This document shows, piece by piece, positions 17,412-24,918 of a stretch of 64,000 nucleotides of DNA (the stretch's first letter is position 1; each line of letters opens with the position of its first letter). Made by a program: the position numbers and the translations under genes. The stretch lies in the NCBI GenBank assembly GCA_021773565.1, contig JAJFJZ010000008.1, positions 1 to 64,000 on the forward strand, given 5' to 3'. The notes under the pieces were generated by a model. That model was not told the origin of the DNA. It saw only the letters and a list, made by a program, of their open reading frames with translations, and ran no database searches. Origin of the DNA: Gammaproteobacteria bacterium (GTDB lineage Bacteria; Pseudomonadota; Gammaproteobacteria; Pseudomonadales; Azotimanducaceae).

Positions 17412-19295
17412 TTATGAACTGGAGGAAACGCCAATGCGCTCCAGCATCGATTGGAAGCGTGGATCGTCATAGTAGGGTTTCATTTCGTTCGTAACAGGCA
17501 ACCATGCCAGCGAGCGCGCGCGTACCTGGAAGGCGCGTTCCAGCCATTCAAACATAAGGTCGGGTTCATTTAGTCCTGCATATACGATGGCGATATGAAA
17601 TGGCGATACGTACCCGTCTTTTGAGAGCACTTCCAGTTCAGCAATTGTCTGGCGCGCTTCGCTATGCCTGCCCGCCAGAGCATACGAATAACCCAGACCG
17701 GACAGAGGTAAACTGTGCCCGCCTCCGAGCGTAACAGCTTGCTGGAAAGCATCGATCGCATTTTGGTAAGATTTGTGTTGATTGTATATGTAACCCTTTG
17801 CCCAGTGTCCACCCCAAAAACCGGGATCAAAATCAATCAGCTTATCGATCTCTGCCTTCGCCTCAATATATTTTTCTGCCTGGTACAATTGCCAGCCAAG
17901 ATTCAGGCTGGCAGCGAGTGATAGAGGATTCAGTTGTTTGGCGACGCGGGCTTGTTCCAGAGCCTCTTCGTTGCGACTTTGCGCTTCCAGTATCTGGCTG
18001 TGCCATACGTAGGCTTGATACAAACTGGGATTCAATTTCAATGCCCGATTGATCAGGTTTTCCGCTTTTACGAAATCCCATTCGTATTTGAAACTTATAA
18101 TACCGAGAAAAGCGATTGGTTCAGCCAGGTCCGGATTGATACTCAGGGCTTTGTTCGCCATGGAACGGGCTTCAGGTATAGCCATTATCGGTGACACGAG
18201 TTCCAGGCCATGTCCAGCGAGTAAACAGTGACACGAAGCGAGAGCCGAATAGGCCTCGGCGTATTCCGGTTCGATATTTATGGCTTCCTGAAAAAAATCT
18301 ATTCCTCGGCGAATACCTTGCCCGGTAAACTGATTGTAAAAATACCGGCCTTTCAAAAAAGCCTCATGAGCGGCAGGATTTAGTCCTTTGACCTGCGATG
18401 GTGAAACGGGTTGAATCTCACCTGATATTTGTCTGGCTATTGCGTCCGCGACATCACTCTGCACAGAGAGTAGATCGGATGCACTCCTGTCAAAGGTCCT
18501 TGCCCAAAGGTGTTGATCTGATTCGGTTTTTATCAATTGTGCCGTGATTCGCACATTTTCGTTATTACGCGATACACTCCCCTCCAGGATGTAGGCTACA
18601 TCGAGTACACGACCAATCTCGGGAATTGGAATATCGGTGTTCTTGTATCTCATGATTGACGTAAGCGATGTGACTCGCAGAGATCCCGTGTTGGCGAGCG
18701 CGCTAATCAGAGCGTCGGTCATGGCATCACTGAAGTACTCTTCTGTCGGTTGCGACCAGTCTCGCAGTGGTAATACGGCTATGCTTAGGGGCGAGGGTAT
18801 TGGTTGAGTGTCTACGAATTCTGCGGTGCCTGTATCTGACGGCCAGAGGTTTAGAAAAATAGACGCAAGTACCGCGGTGGTAACTGCAAACCCCGCTAAA
18901 TGTTTCCAGCTGGCCATGAATTTTCGTTTAACATTGGTTGCATCAACGACACTAAATTCGGGAACATAATGCCCTTTTGGGATGGTGATTCGAATTGCAT
19001 CGTTCTGACCTTCGCCAACATAGTACTCGCTCAATTTGGAGCGTAAGCGGCTGGCCTCAACCCGAACTATCGAATCTACGCCCGGATCAAACGATTCATC
19101 CTTTCCAAAAACCTCAACGCCAATCGCAAATTCCTTAAGCCTGTCGGCATGACCCTGCAGGCTCGCATTGATTACATATTCAAGGAATGCACATTGGCGT
19201 TTGGAGCGCAAAAAACCTGCGCTTGCCAGAATTCGTGCACAATGAGTACGAACCTGTGCAGCCGTAAGTCCTGATTCAGAAAACTTTTTGGGCAT
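17412..19295 (-). CDS. Membrane-anchored winged-helix regulator with TolB-like and TPR domains
   Basis: One-component CadC-like regulator of 627 residues. Residues 10-115 form a DNA-binding domain resembling OmpR-type winged helices (FDPGVDSIVRVEASRLRSKLSEYY, IRITIPKGHYVPEF). One transmembrane helix lies at about 133-151. The C-terminal part would be periplasmic: a TolB/FlgO-like domain (SIAVLPLRDWS, YFSDAMTDALISAL, YILEGSVSR) then multiple TPR repeats to the end. It is flanked by the globin operon downstream and the divergent P460 operon upstream, and both have the same 28-bp element. The inferred role is sensing a periplasmic signal and controlling both; regulation itself is not shown. Confidence 0.82.
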   Translation of the reverse strand: MPKKFSESGLTAAQVRTHCARILASAGFLRSKRQCAFLEYVINASLQGHADRLKEFAIGVEVFGKDESFDPGVDSIVRVEASRLRSKLSEYYVGEGQNDAIRITIPKGHYVPEFSVVDATNVKRKFMASWKHLAGFAVTTAVLASIFLNLWPSDTGTAEFVDTQPIPSPLSIAVLPLRDWSQPTEEYFSDAMTDALISALANTGSLRVTSLTSIMRYKNTDIPIPEIGRVLDVAYILEGSVSRNNENVRITAQLIKTESDQHLWARTFDRSASDLLSVQSDVADAIARQISGEIQPVSPSQVKGLNPAAHEAFLKGRYFYNQFTGQGIRRGIDFFQEAINIEPEYAEAYSALASCHCLLAGHGLELVSPIMAIPEARSMANKALSINPDLAEPIAFLGIISFKYEWDFVKAENLINRALKLNPSLYQAYVWHSQILEAQSRNEEALEQARVAKQLNPLSLAASLNLGWQLYQAEKYIEAKAEIDKLIDFDPGFWGGHWAKGYIYNQHKSYQNAIDAFQQAVTLGGGHSLPLSGLGYSYALAGRHSEARQTIAELEVLSKDGYVSPFHIAIVYAGLNEPDLMFEWLERAFQVRARSLAWLPVTNEMKPYYDDPRFQSMLERIGVSSSS

Positions 19296-19363
19296 CAGAA
19301 TAGTGTGTCATTCCATTACTCAGTTTCAGTGTACCACAATGTTAATTAGCGACATTTGCGGGG

Positions 19364-19391
19364 GTTAGTAACCGTTAGATACTGATGTTTG
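19364..19391 (+). promoter_or_regulatory. 28-bp element B upstream of the P460 operon
   Basis: Reads GTTAGTAACCGTTAGATACT followed by GATGTTTG. Near-identical to element A in front of the globin gene (consensus GTTASTAACSGTTAGAWACT), with GTTAG repeated 10 bases apart. It lies 127 bases upstream of the first P460 gene and 68 bases from the divergent regulator start, so it could serve both promoters. Confidence 0.6.
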
Positions 19392-19518
19392 TGCTGGTTG
19401 TCCGTCATGCTTTCCTCGTAGTGCAAGCAGAGCAGGTTGGTTTGGTCCGGGTTTGGATCACGATTGGCGAAGCTTGAAAAACGTAAACTAAAAGGCAATA
19501 CAAGAGAGGAAAACTACC

Positions 19519-20163
19519 ATGAAAAATTTAAACCTATTTGCCTTGCTGGCGAATCGAATATCGCCGGTGATTGGCTTAACTCTGACTGTTTGTTACCTGT
19601 TCCTCGGCTTAAGCGTCAATTTGCAAGCGGCGGAACAATCGACTTATACAGCCAAATTTAACGCAGCAGGAGAAATGATTAGACCAGAAGGTTGGCGTGA
19701 GTGGGTATTTGTCGGTAGCCCATTAACACCGAACTCCCTGAATGGTGGTGCAGCGCCCTTTCCTGAATTCCATTCAGTTTACCTGGATCCCGAAAGTTGG
19801 GCGCATTACAAAAAAACTGGAAAGTTTCGCGAGGGTACGATGTTTGCCAAAGAATTGTCTCTGGTTGGTGCTACAGCTGCATCAAGTGGCATAGGATTTT
19901 TTAACGGAAAAATGCAGGGTTTTGAAATCGCCCATAAAGATACCAAACGTTATCCCAAAGATACTGGTGGATGGGCTTACTACTCCTTCGGGCACCATGA
20001 CGAACCTTACTCAGACACAGCGGCTGCATTTCCAGCTGCCGCCTGCGCCAGTTGTCACACAGCATCTGCAGCAGAGGACATGGTGTTTACGCAATATTAT
20101 CCGATTCTGAATGCTGCAAAGGGCGCTGGTAAAGCGGGCGCAGGCCTTGGCGGCAAAGAGTAA
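19519..20163 (+). CDS. Cytochrome P460 family protein (first copy)
   Basis: Exported c-type haem protein of 214 residues. The signal peptide ends near NLQA at residue 37. The P460 fold is seen in EGWREWVFVGSPL, FHSVYLDPESWAHYKKTGKFREG, MFAKEL, and a single C-terminal haem site CASCH (Cys176, Cys179, His180) followed by FTQYYPIL. P460 proteins oxidise hydroxylamine; close cytochrome c'-beta relatives bind NO. Which applies here cannot be told from sequence. AGAGGA lies upstream of the ATG. It is followed by a second P460 gene 78 bases on. Confidence 0.87.
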   Translation: MKNLNLFALLANRISPVIGLTLTVCYLFLGLSVNLQAAEQSTYTAKFNAAGEMIRPEGWREWVFVGSPLTPNSLNGGAAPFPEFHSVYLDPESWAHYKKTGKFREGTMFAKELSLVGATAASSGIGFFNGKMQGFEIAHKDTKRYPKDTGGWAYYSFGHHDEPYSDTAAAFPAAACASCHTASAAEDMVFTQYYPILNAAKGAGKAGAGLGGKE

Positions 20164-20241
20164 ATAAAGCGCATTCTGTGAGTCCGCGTTGGTGGCCAGG
20201 GACGGCTTTTGTGAATGAATTAACTGGTTGGAGGGCAAAAA

Positions 20242-20820
20242 ATGTACGCAAGAATAGTGGCCGCTGCAGCACTAATGCACTTTTGTACTGCAATGCTGGC
20301 CGATGAATCGCTACTGTCCACCTACACTGATCTTGTTGATGAATCCGGTAACATTTCCCTGCCTGAAAATATGCGACGTGATTGGGCTTTTCTTGGTACC
20401 TGGTCGATCGCCGCAAAGGATGTAAAAGCCAGTGGTGTAGCGAGTGGCCACGGTGCAGCGGGGCTACACATTGTGTATACCCAGAGAGAAACAATCGACC
20501 ATTTTCTAAAGACCGGCAAATTTGCTGATGGTGCTGTCATAGTTAAAGAACTGTTAAAGGCGACCACGTCTTCGATGACAACGGGCACCGTTAGTAGCGG
20601 AACTGAGGTGGAAGGGTGGTTTGTCATGGTTAAGGATACACAGGGCCGTTTCCCTTCCAATCCGCTGTGGGGTGATGGTTGGGGTTGGTCTTTGTTTAGT
20701 GTTGACCAGATTGATAAAGCGGTGACAAAAAATTACAAACGGGAATGCCTTGGTTGTCACATCCCGGCACGCAAGGATGACTGGATCTACCTGAATGGGT
20801 ATCCGGTATTGGAGCGATGA
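20242..20820 (+). CDS. Cytochrome P460 family protein (second copy)
   Basis: Paralogue of the preceding protein, 192 residues. The signal peptide ends near AMLA at residue 20. It has RRDWAFLGTWSI, VYTQRETIDHFLKTGKFADG, VIVKEL, and the C-terminal haem site CLGCH (Cys169, Cys172, His173) followed by LNGYPVLE. TGGAGG precedes the ATG. Sequence between the two copies is widely diverged, suggesting an old duplication with different roles. Its stop overlaps the next start (ATGA), so translation is coupled. Confidence 0.87.
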   Translation: MYARIVAAAALMHFCTAMLADESLLSTYTDLVDESGNISLPENMRRDWAFLGTWSIAAKDVKASGVASGHGAAGLHIVYTQRETIDHFLKTGKFADGAVIVKELLKATTSSMTTGTVSSGTEVEGWFVMVKDTQGRFPSNPLWGDGWGWSLFSVDQIDKAVTKNYKRECLGCHIPARKDDWIYLNGYPVLER

Positions 20821-21266
20821 ATTACCAGGAAACTCTGCTGGCTTTTCTGTTGCTGTTCACAGTGTCGAGTTTTGCTGACGAAGGACATCCCAGGCAGTCC
20901 TCAAACCACCTAACGGATCAACTACGACGGGTAGTAAAAGCACACTATTCAGCAATTGAAGAAAATCGACTCGATGAGGCAATGTTTTATTATCACAGCC
21001 AATCTCCTGAAATTGAGAATACAAAAGGAATTATTGAGTTTGGATTGTCACAATACTTGTTAAAGACAACGATAATGGATTTTTGTTATGGCGGTCAGCA
21101 AGGCCACCTGACTTTAGTTACGGCGAAGCAAAGATACCTGATGATAGTGGGCGTCAAATTTATTGAGCATTCTGTCAATGCCGTTTATCTTCTGCGTCAG
21201 GAAGAGGGAAACTGGAAAATCTGGTCACAGCGAGACGACCCGGGAGGCGTCAACATCATTCCCTAA
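20817..21266 (+). CDS. Exported NTF2/SnoaL-like small protein
   Basis: Protein of 149 residues with a signal peptide (cleaved near SSFA, about residue 20). The mature part has the pattern of the NTF2-like cone fold: an N-terminal helix LRRVVKAHYSAIEENRLDEAMFYYHSQSPEI, then strands ending NAVYLLRQEEGNWKIWSQ. Function is unknown. It is the third gene of the P460 operon, coupled by an ATGA overlap, which suggests a periplasmic accessory role. Its TAA overlaps the stop codon of the convergent next gene. Confidence 0.65.
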   Translation: MNYQETLLAFLLLFTVSSFADEGHPRQSSNHLTDQLRRVVKAHYSAIEENRLDEAMFYYHSQSPEIENTKGIIEFGLSQYLLKTTIMDFCYGGQQGHLTLVTAKQRYLMIVGVKFIEHSVNAVYLLRQEEGNWKIWSQRDDPGGVNIIP

Positions 21267-22000
21267 AGCCGCGTCGTCTGAATCTCATTTAAACTGCTTG
21301 CTGTGATTAATGGCAAATCATTGCCACCGCTCAAGGATTTGTAAAGAAAGGGCAGCCGGTCATTGCCCCAGAAAACTTCCCGTTGCGGCTGGTCGATGGC
21401 AAAGAACGGTACGCCAAAGACGCCGTCTTCCTCGCCTTTTTTGATCAGCGCTTTGTGCATATCCTCATATCGACCAGAGGCCGATGCATTCGCGCACGTT
21501 TCTGCATCCAGTCCTACCTGGCTGGCGATTTCAGCGATGACTGCAGGCTGCAAAACGTCACCAGGGCCTTGTCCGTCGAAGTTAAAACGGCGATTAAACA
21601 CAGCATCTCCAAAAACCCAGGCAGAGCCCTGCTCCTGTGCATACAAAAACGCATGGTGCGTTATTTCCCATGGCTCTGGTGGTAAAGCCAGACCAACCTT
21701 TTTTATGGAATAATCGACATTTTTTGGCAACTGCAGGTTTTTTGCGATTGCGTGGAACTGTGCGGAGGAGAGCCCTGCTTCTTCCGCTTGTCGGGCAGCA
21801 TCGCTAAAAATGTAGGCCGCCTTGAAGAGATTGTCTGTAGGGTTATCCATGTGTCCACCAAAGATGTTTTCAGGCCACACAGGAACTAATTCTATGTGGC
21901 AGTCTTTAAACAGCGGGGAACGTCTCAAGCGATAGAATGCAATACCCGCAAATGGCGAGCGAAATGAGAAGTAAAACCTGAATTTCTTTACTGAAGACAT
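21263..22000 (-). CDS. DsbA-fold 2-hydroxychromene-2-carboxylate isomerase-like protein
   Basis: Cytoplasmic protein of 245 residues in the HCCA-isomerase/kappa-GST group. It has FYFSFRSPFAGIAFYRL at the N-terminus (the Ser replaces the DsbA cysteine), a helical insert, and the cis-Pro region EDGVFGVPFFAIDQPQREVFWGNDRLPFL. Relatives isomerise ring-cleavage intermediates with glutathione, or act as GSTs. The stop overlaps the convergent P460-operon gene by four bases. It is divergent from the aldo/keto reductase gene across 161 bases in which no clear operator was seen. Confidence 0.82.
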   Translation of the reverse strand: MSSVKKFRFYFSFRSPFAGIAFYRLRRSPLFKDCHIELVPVWPENIFGGHMDNPTDNLFKAAYIFSDAARQAEEAGLSSAQFHAIAKNLQLPKNVDYSIKKVGLALPPEPWEITHHAFLYAQEQGSAWVFGDAVFNRRFNFDGQGPGDVLQPAVIAEIASQVGLDAETCANASASGRYEDMHKALIKKGEEDGVFGVPFFAIDQPQREVFWGNDRLPFLYKSLSGGNDLPLITASSLNEIQTTRL

Positions 22001-22161
22001 TGCGGTCCAAACGATGGATAGAGGTAAACACTCTATGCGAGATCAGTTAAAAATACAGCTACATTATTCTAACTCTTTTGCTACCTGGTCTTGAAGCCGG
22101 GGTCCAGACTGGATACGGTAAGCAACGCAATCCCTGAACAAATTTTAAAGTAGAGGTCAGC

Positions 22162-23178
22162 ATGGAATACAGAGCGCTTGGTCGAACCGGTGTCAAGGTT
22201 AGTCAGTACTGTCTTGGCACGATGATGTTTGGGGGGCGGACCAACAAGACGGATTCCATCGAAATTATAGATTATGCGCTTGAGAACGGGGTCAACTTTA
22301 TCGATACCGCCAATGCCTACGCTGGCAATGAGAGCGAACGCATAGTGGGTGATGCGCTGGCAAGAGATGGTAAGCGAGAACACACCATTCTTGCCACTAA
22401 AGCTTTTGTTCCCCAGGGATCCGATATTAATGATCGTGGCTCGTCCCGCCGACATCTCATCAAGGCGTGTGATGACTCACTTTCGCGATTAAAAACCGAC
22501 TGGATTGATCTCTATCAGATGCACCGTACCAGTGCACAGGTTCCCATTGATGAAACGCTGAGGGCGCTTGATGATCTGATTAAGGCAGGAAAAATACGCT
22601 ACATCGGTAGCAGCATGTTCCAGGGATGGAAACTGGTCGAATCACTCTGGGTGGCAAAGGAGCTGGGTTTGAATCGTTTTATTTCTGAACAGCCGGGTTA
22701 TCATATGCTTGACCGCACCGCTGAACGTGAAGTTTTTCCCGCGGCTCAAACTTTTGGTATGGCCATCATTCCCTGGGGTCCCTTATGCGGTGGTTTGCTA
22801 ACCGGTAAATATCAACGTGATGCAGGACCGGATGACGGCCGATGGCAGGATGGCAAGGACAACAATAATCGCGAGGTAACAAATCTGGCGTGGGAAGTAT
22901 TGGACCTGCTTGCAATTATGGCAGCCGAAAAGGGGTGTTCTGTCTCACAACTGGCCCTTGCCTGGTGTGCGGCGCAACCTGGCGTGACGGCACCGATTAT
23001 TGGCCCCCGGACATTAGTACAAGTGACAGATAATCTGGCTGCGACAGAGGTTCAACTGGAGCCTGCTGATTTCGGGAAAATTGACGCACTGGTACCGCCC
23101 TGTAGTGCTGCTGTTAGCTATTATGATCGTGCTGCCGGTATTGATTTAAGAGCTCATCCTCACCGTAATCTGATTTAG
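22162..23178 (+). CDS. Aldo/keto reductase
   Basis: NADPH-dependent oxidoreductase of 338 residues, typical for the YajO/AKR11-13-like group. Visible features are LGRTGVKVSQYCLGTMMFGG at the N-terminus, the catalytic segment FIDTANAYAGNESE with Asp and Tyr, the Lys in ILATKAF, and the His in DWIDLYQMHR. The C-terminal cofactor region contains IIGPRTLVQVTDNL. AGAGGT precedes the ATG. Likely reduces a carbonyl of a xenobiotic or lipid aldehyde; the substrate is unknown. Confidence 0.9.
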   Translation: MEYRALGRTGVKVSQYCLGTMMFGGRTNKTDSIEIIDYALENGVNFIDTANAYAGNESERIVGDALARDGKREHTILATKAFVPQGSDINDRGSSRRHLIKACDDSLSRLKTDWIDLYQMHRTSAQVPIDETLRALDDLIKAGKIRYIGSSMFQGWKLVESLWVAKELGLNRFISEQPGYHMLDRTAEREVFPAAQTFGMAIIPWGPLCGGLLTGKYQRDAGPDDGRWQDGKDNNNREVTNLAWEVLDLLAIMAAEKGCSVSQLALAWCAAQPGVTAPIIGPRTLVQVTDNLAATEVQLEPADFGKIDALVPPCSAAVSYYDRAAGIDLRAHPHRNLI

Positions 23179-23212
23179 TATGAAGATCGCTTTCTTCGGT
23201 AGTTGATTGCTG

Positions 23213-23659
23213 TTAACTGGTGCGGGGTGTGAGGCGCATTAGATAAGCCTCTGAAACGTTCTCGTTGCCGGGTCGACGCCCGTATTTGGTATTCCAGAGC
23301 TGGGCGAAGTGTTCGAATTCTGTAGTGTCCGTAACACGTTGCGCTGTTAACAGATACACGGCGTCTCCAACCTGCAAGCGTACCCTGGGATTTACATCTA
23401 TATGCTCTATCCAGGTGGATCGCTTGCTACCGGCATATACGTACAGGTTTGAACCACTGCCAATAACCCAGAGATTGACTGAGTAGGGCTTGTCTGGTTG
23501 TGTTTCCAGTTGGACTATGTTGGTCTGTGCAATATGGCTCCAGTCATTCGGAGCTTCTGCGACATTGCCTGTTAAACCCCCGCTGGAAAATGGAATGTAG
23601 TTACAGGCAGCATTCACAAACAGTGTTACCAGTAACAACATATGTGTTTGATACCTCAC
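23213..23659 (-). CDS. Lipoprotein with flavin-barrel (PPOX/DUF385-like) fold
   Basis: Protein of 148 residues starting at GTG 23659, which overlaps the TGA of the dioxygenase gene. The lipobox is NAAC (Cys19). The mature region has the split-barrel pattern of pyridoxamine-oxidase/F420-type proteins: VNLWVIGSGSNLYVYAGS, WIEHIDVNPRVRLQVGDAVYLLTAQRV. Such proteins are normally cytoplasmic, so a lipid-anchored version is unusual. Whether a flavin is bound is not shown. Coupling to the TauD-type dioxygenase suggests a shared pathway. Confidence 0.65.
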   Translation of the reverse strand: MRYQTHMLLLVTLFVNAACNYIPFSSGGLTGNVAEAPNDWSHIAQTNIVQLETQPDKPYSVNLWVIGSGSNLYVYAGSKRSTWIEHIDVNPRVRLQVGDAVYLLTAQRVTDTTEFEHFAQLWNTKYGRRPGNENVSEAYLMRLTPRTS

Positions 23660-24768
23660 ACTGATTCTCCAGAGTGGGTTTTGTAGAACGGTCTATCGCC
23701 ACTCACGGTTACCCGCCTCAATAGACGCCGGTGTGGGTAATAGTCACTGGCGGCATAGTGTTGTACTGCACGATTGTCCCAGAACGCAATGGAGCCCTTG
23801 CTCCACTTAAAACGGCAGGTGTACTCTGGCCGTGGGTGTTGTTGTAATAATACACGCACTATCTCTTTGGATTCTCTCACATCGAGTGCATCACCGGACC
23901 TTGTGTCGTACAGGGAGTCGTGACGCAGAAAACCGCCGTGTAGATACAGTGAGGTCTTGCCGGTTTCCGGATGTGTGCGCAACAAGGGATGACTTACGCC
24001 AAATGGAATTTTCTGTTTAATCTGCTCTACAAGCTCTACTGGAAGTTCCTCCGGGCTTCTCGTTGTGAGAAAAATCCGGTAGTCGTTGATACCTTCTATG
24101 TGTTGCAATCTTTTTTGTAAAGCGGCTGGTAAGCCAATATAAGCTGCAGCACTGTCTGAAAAGAGGGTGTCTCCACCATAGGGTGGTACTTCGACACATT
24201 GTGCGATGGACCCGAGGGATGGGCGCTCCATCCACGTAACATCGGTATGCCAACCATTCTCTGCACCGGGATGGTCTTTATCGTGGATAATTTCGAGAAT
24301 GTAGGGATTTTCGCCTGGCTTGCCAAAAGGAAAAGCATCCAGTTCACCAAAACGCTCACCAAATGCTACCTGTTCATTCTGCGTCAGGTTCTGGCCGCGA
24401 AAAAAAATCACTTTGCGCTCCAGCAACGTTGCGCGAATGAATTCGATCTGTTCCGTGCTTTGTTCACCCTGCAAATCTACATTGTGAATAACCGTGCCAA
24501 GGGTGGTACCCAGGTGCTCAAATCGGGCTCCAAGCGCTGCAGCACGCGCCTGAAGAGACTCTGACACCGCCTGATTGCCCATGGCTTCGTATTCCAGAGC
24601 AACACCGAGGCCCACGCGGTTGTAATCAGGGAATATTTCGTCAATATCACGTTCCCGGCTTTGAACCTGCCTGTGTTTTTCACGTCGGGCTGTGTGCAGT
24701 TGCCGGGCTGTCTCAATGACCAACTCGTTGTAGCGTGCCTGTTCACTTTTTGAAATTGCCTCTGACAT
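23656..24768 (-). CDS. TauD/TfdA-family Fe(II)/2-oxoglutarate dioxygenase
   Basis: Protein of 370 residues. The iron triad is visible: His174 and Asp176 in NGWHTDVTW and the distal His337 in AVQHYAASD; Arg residues in HRRLLRRVTVSGD bind 2-oxoglutarate. The N-terminal 75 residues are an extra helical extension beyond the roughly 280-residue TauD core. Family members cleave sulfonates, phenoxyacetates or alkylsulfates by hydroxylation. AGGA precedes the ATG at 24768. A perfect 12-bp palindrome lies 109 bases upstream. The flavin-barrel lipoprotein follows with a four-base overlap. Confidence 0.9.
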   Translation of the reverse strand: MSEAISKSEQARYNELVIETARQLHTARREKHRQVQSRERDIDEIFPDYNRVGLGVALEYEAMGNQAVSESLQARAAALGARFEHLGTTLGTVIHNVDLQGEQSTEQIEFIRATLLERKVIFFRGQNLTQNEQVAFGERFGELDAFPFGKPGENPYILEIIHDKDHPGAENGWHTDVTWMERPSLGSIAQCVEVPPYGGDTLFSDSAAAYIGLPAALQKRLQHIEGINDYRIFLTTRSPEELPVELVEQIKQKIPFGVSHPLLRTHPETGKTSLYLHGGFLRHDSLYDTRSGDALDVRESKEIVRVLLQQHPRPEYTCRFKWSKGSIAFWDNRAVQHYAASDYYPHRRLLRRVTVSGDRPFYKTHSGESV

Positions 24769-24876
24769 AAGTCATCCTTGATTTTTCTCTTTAGTCTGGA
24801 TACTCCACTTTTTAACCGGAATCGGCAAGTCGCACAGAAGACTGCATGGTTGTACTTGCTACCGTCGAAGTTCGAA

Positions 24877-24888
24877 TTTTGTACAAAA
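24877..24888. promoter_or_regulatory. Perfect palindrome TTTTGTACAAAA
   Basis: Twelve-base perfect palindrome in the region between the dioxygenase start (24768) and the end of the second RND permease. The position fits an operator in the dioxygenase promoter. The region is AT-rich, so chance is possible. Confidence 0.35.
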
Positions 24889-24918
24889 ATGTTTTTTGAA
24901 AATTGTGCGTTTCAATGA

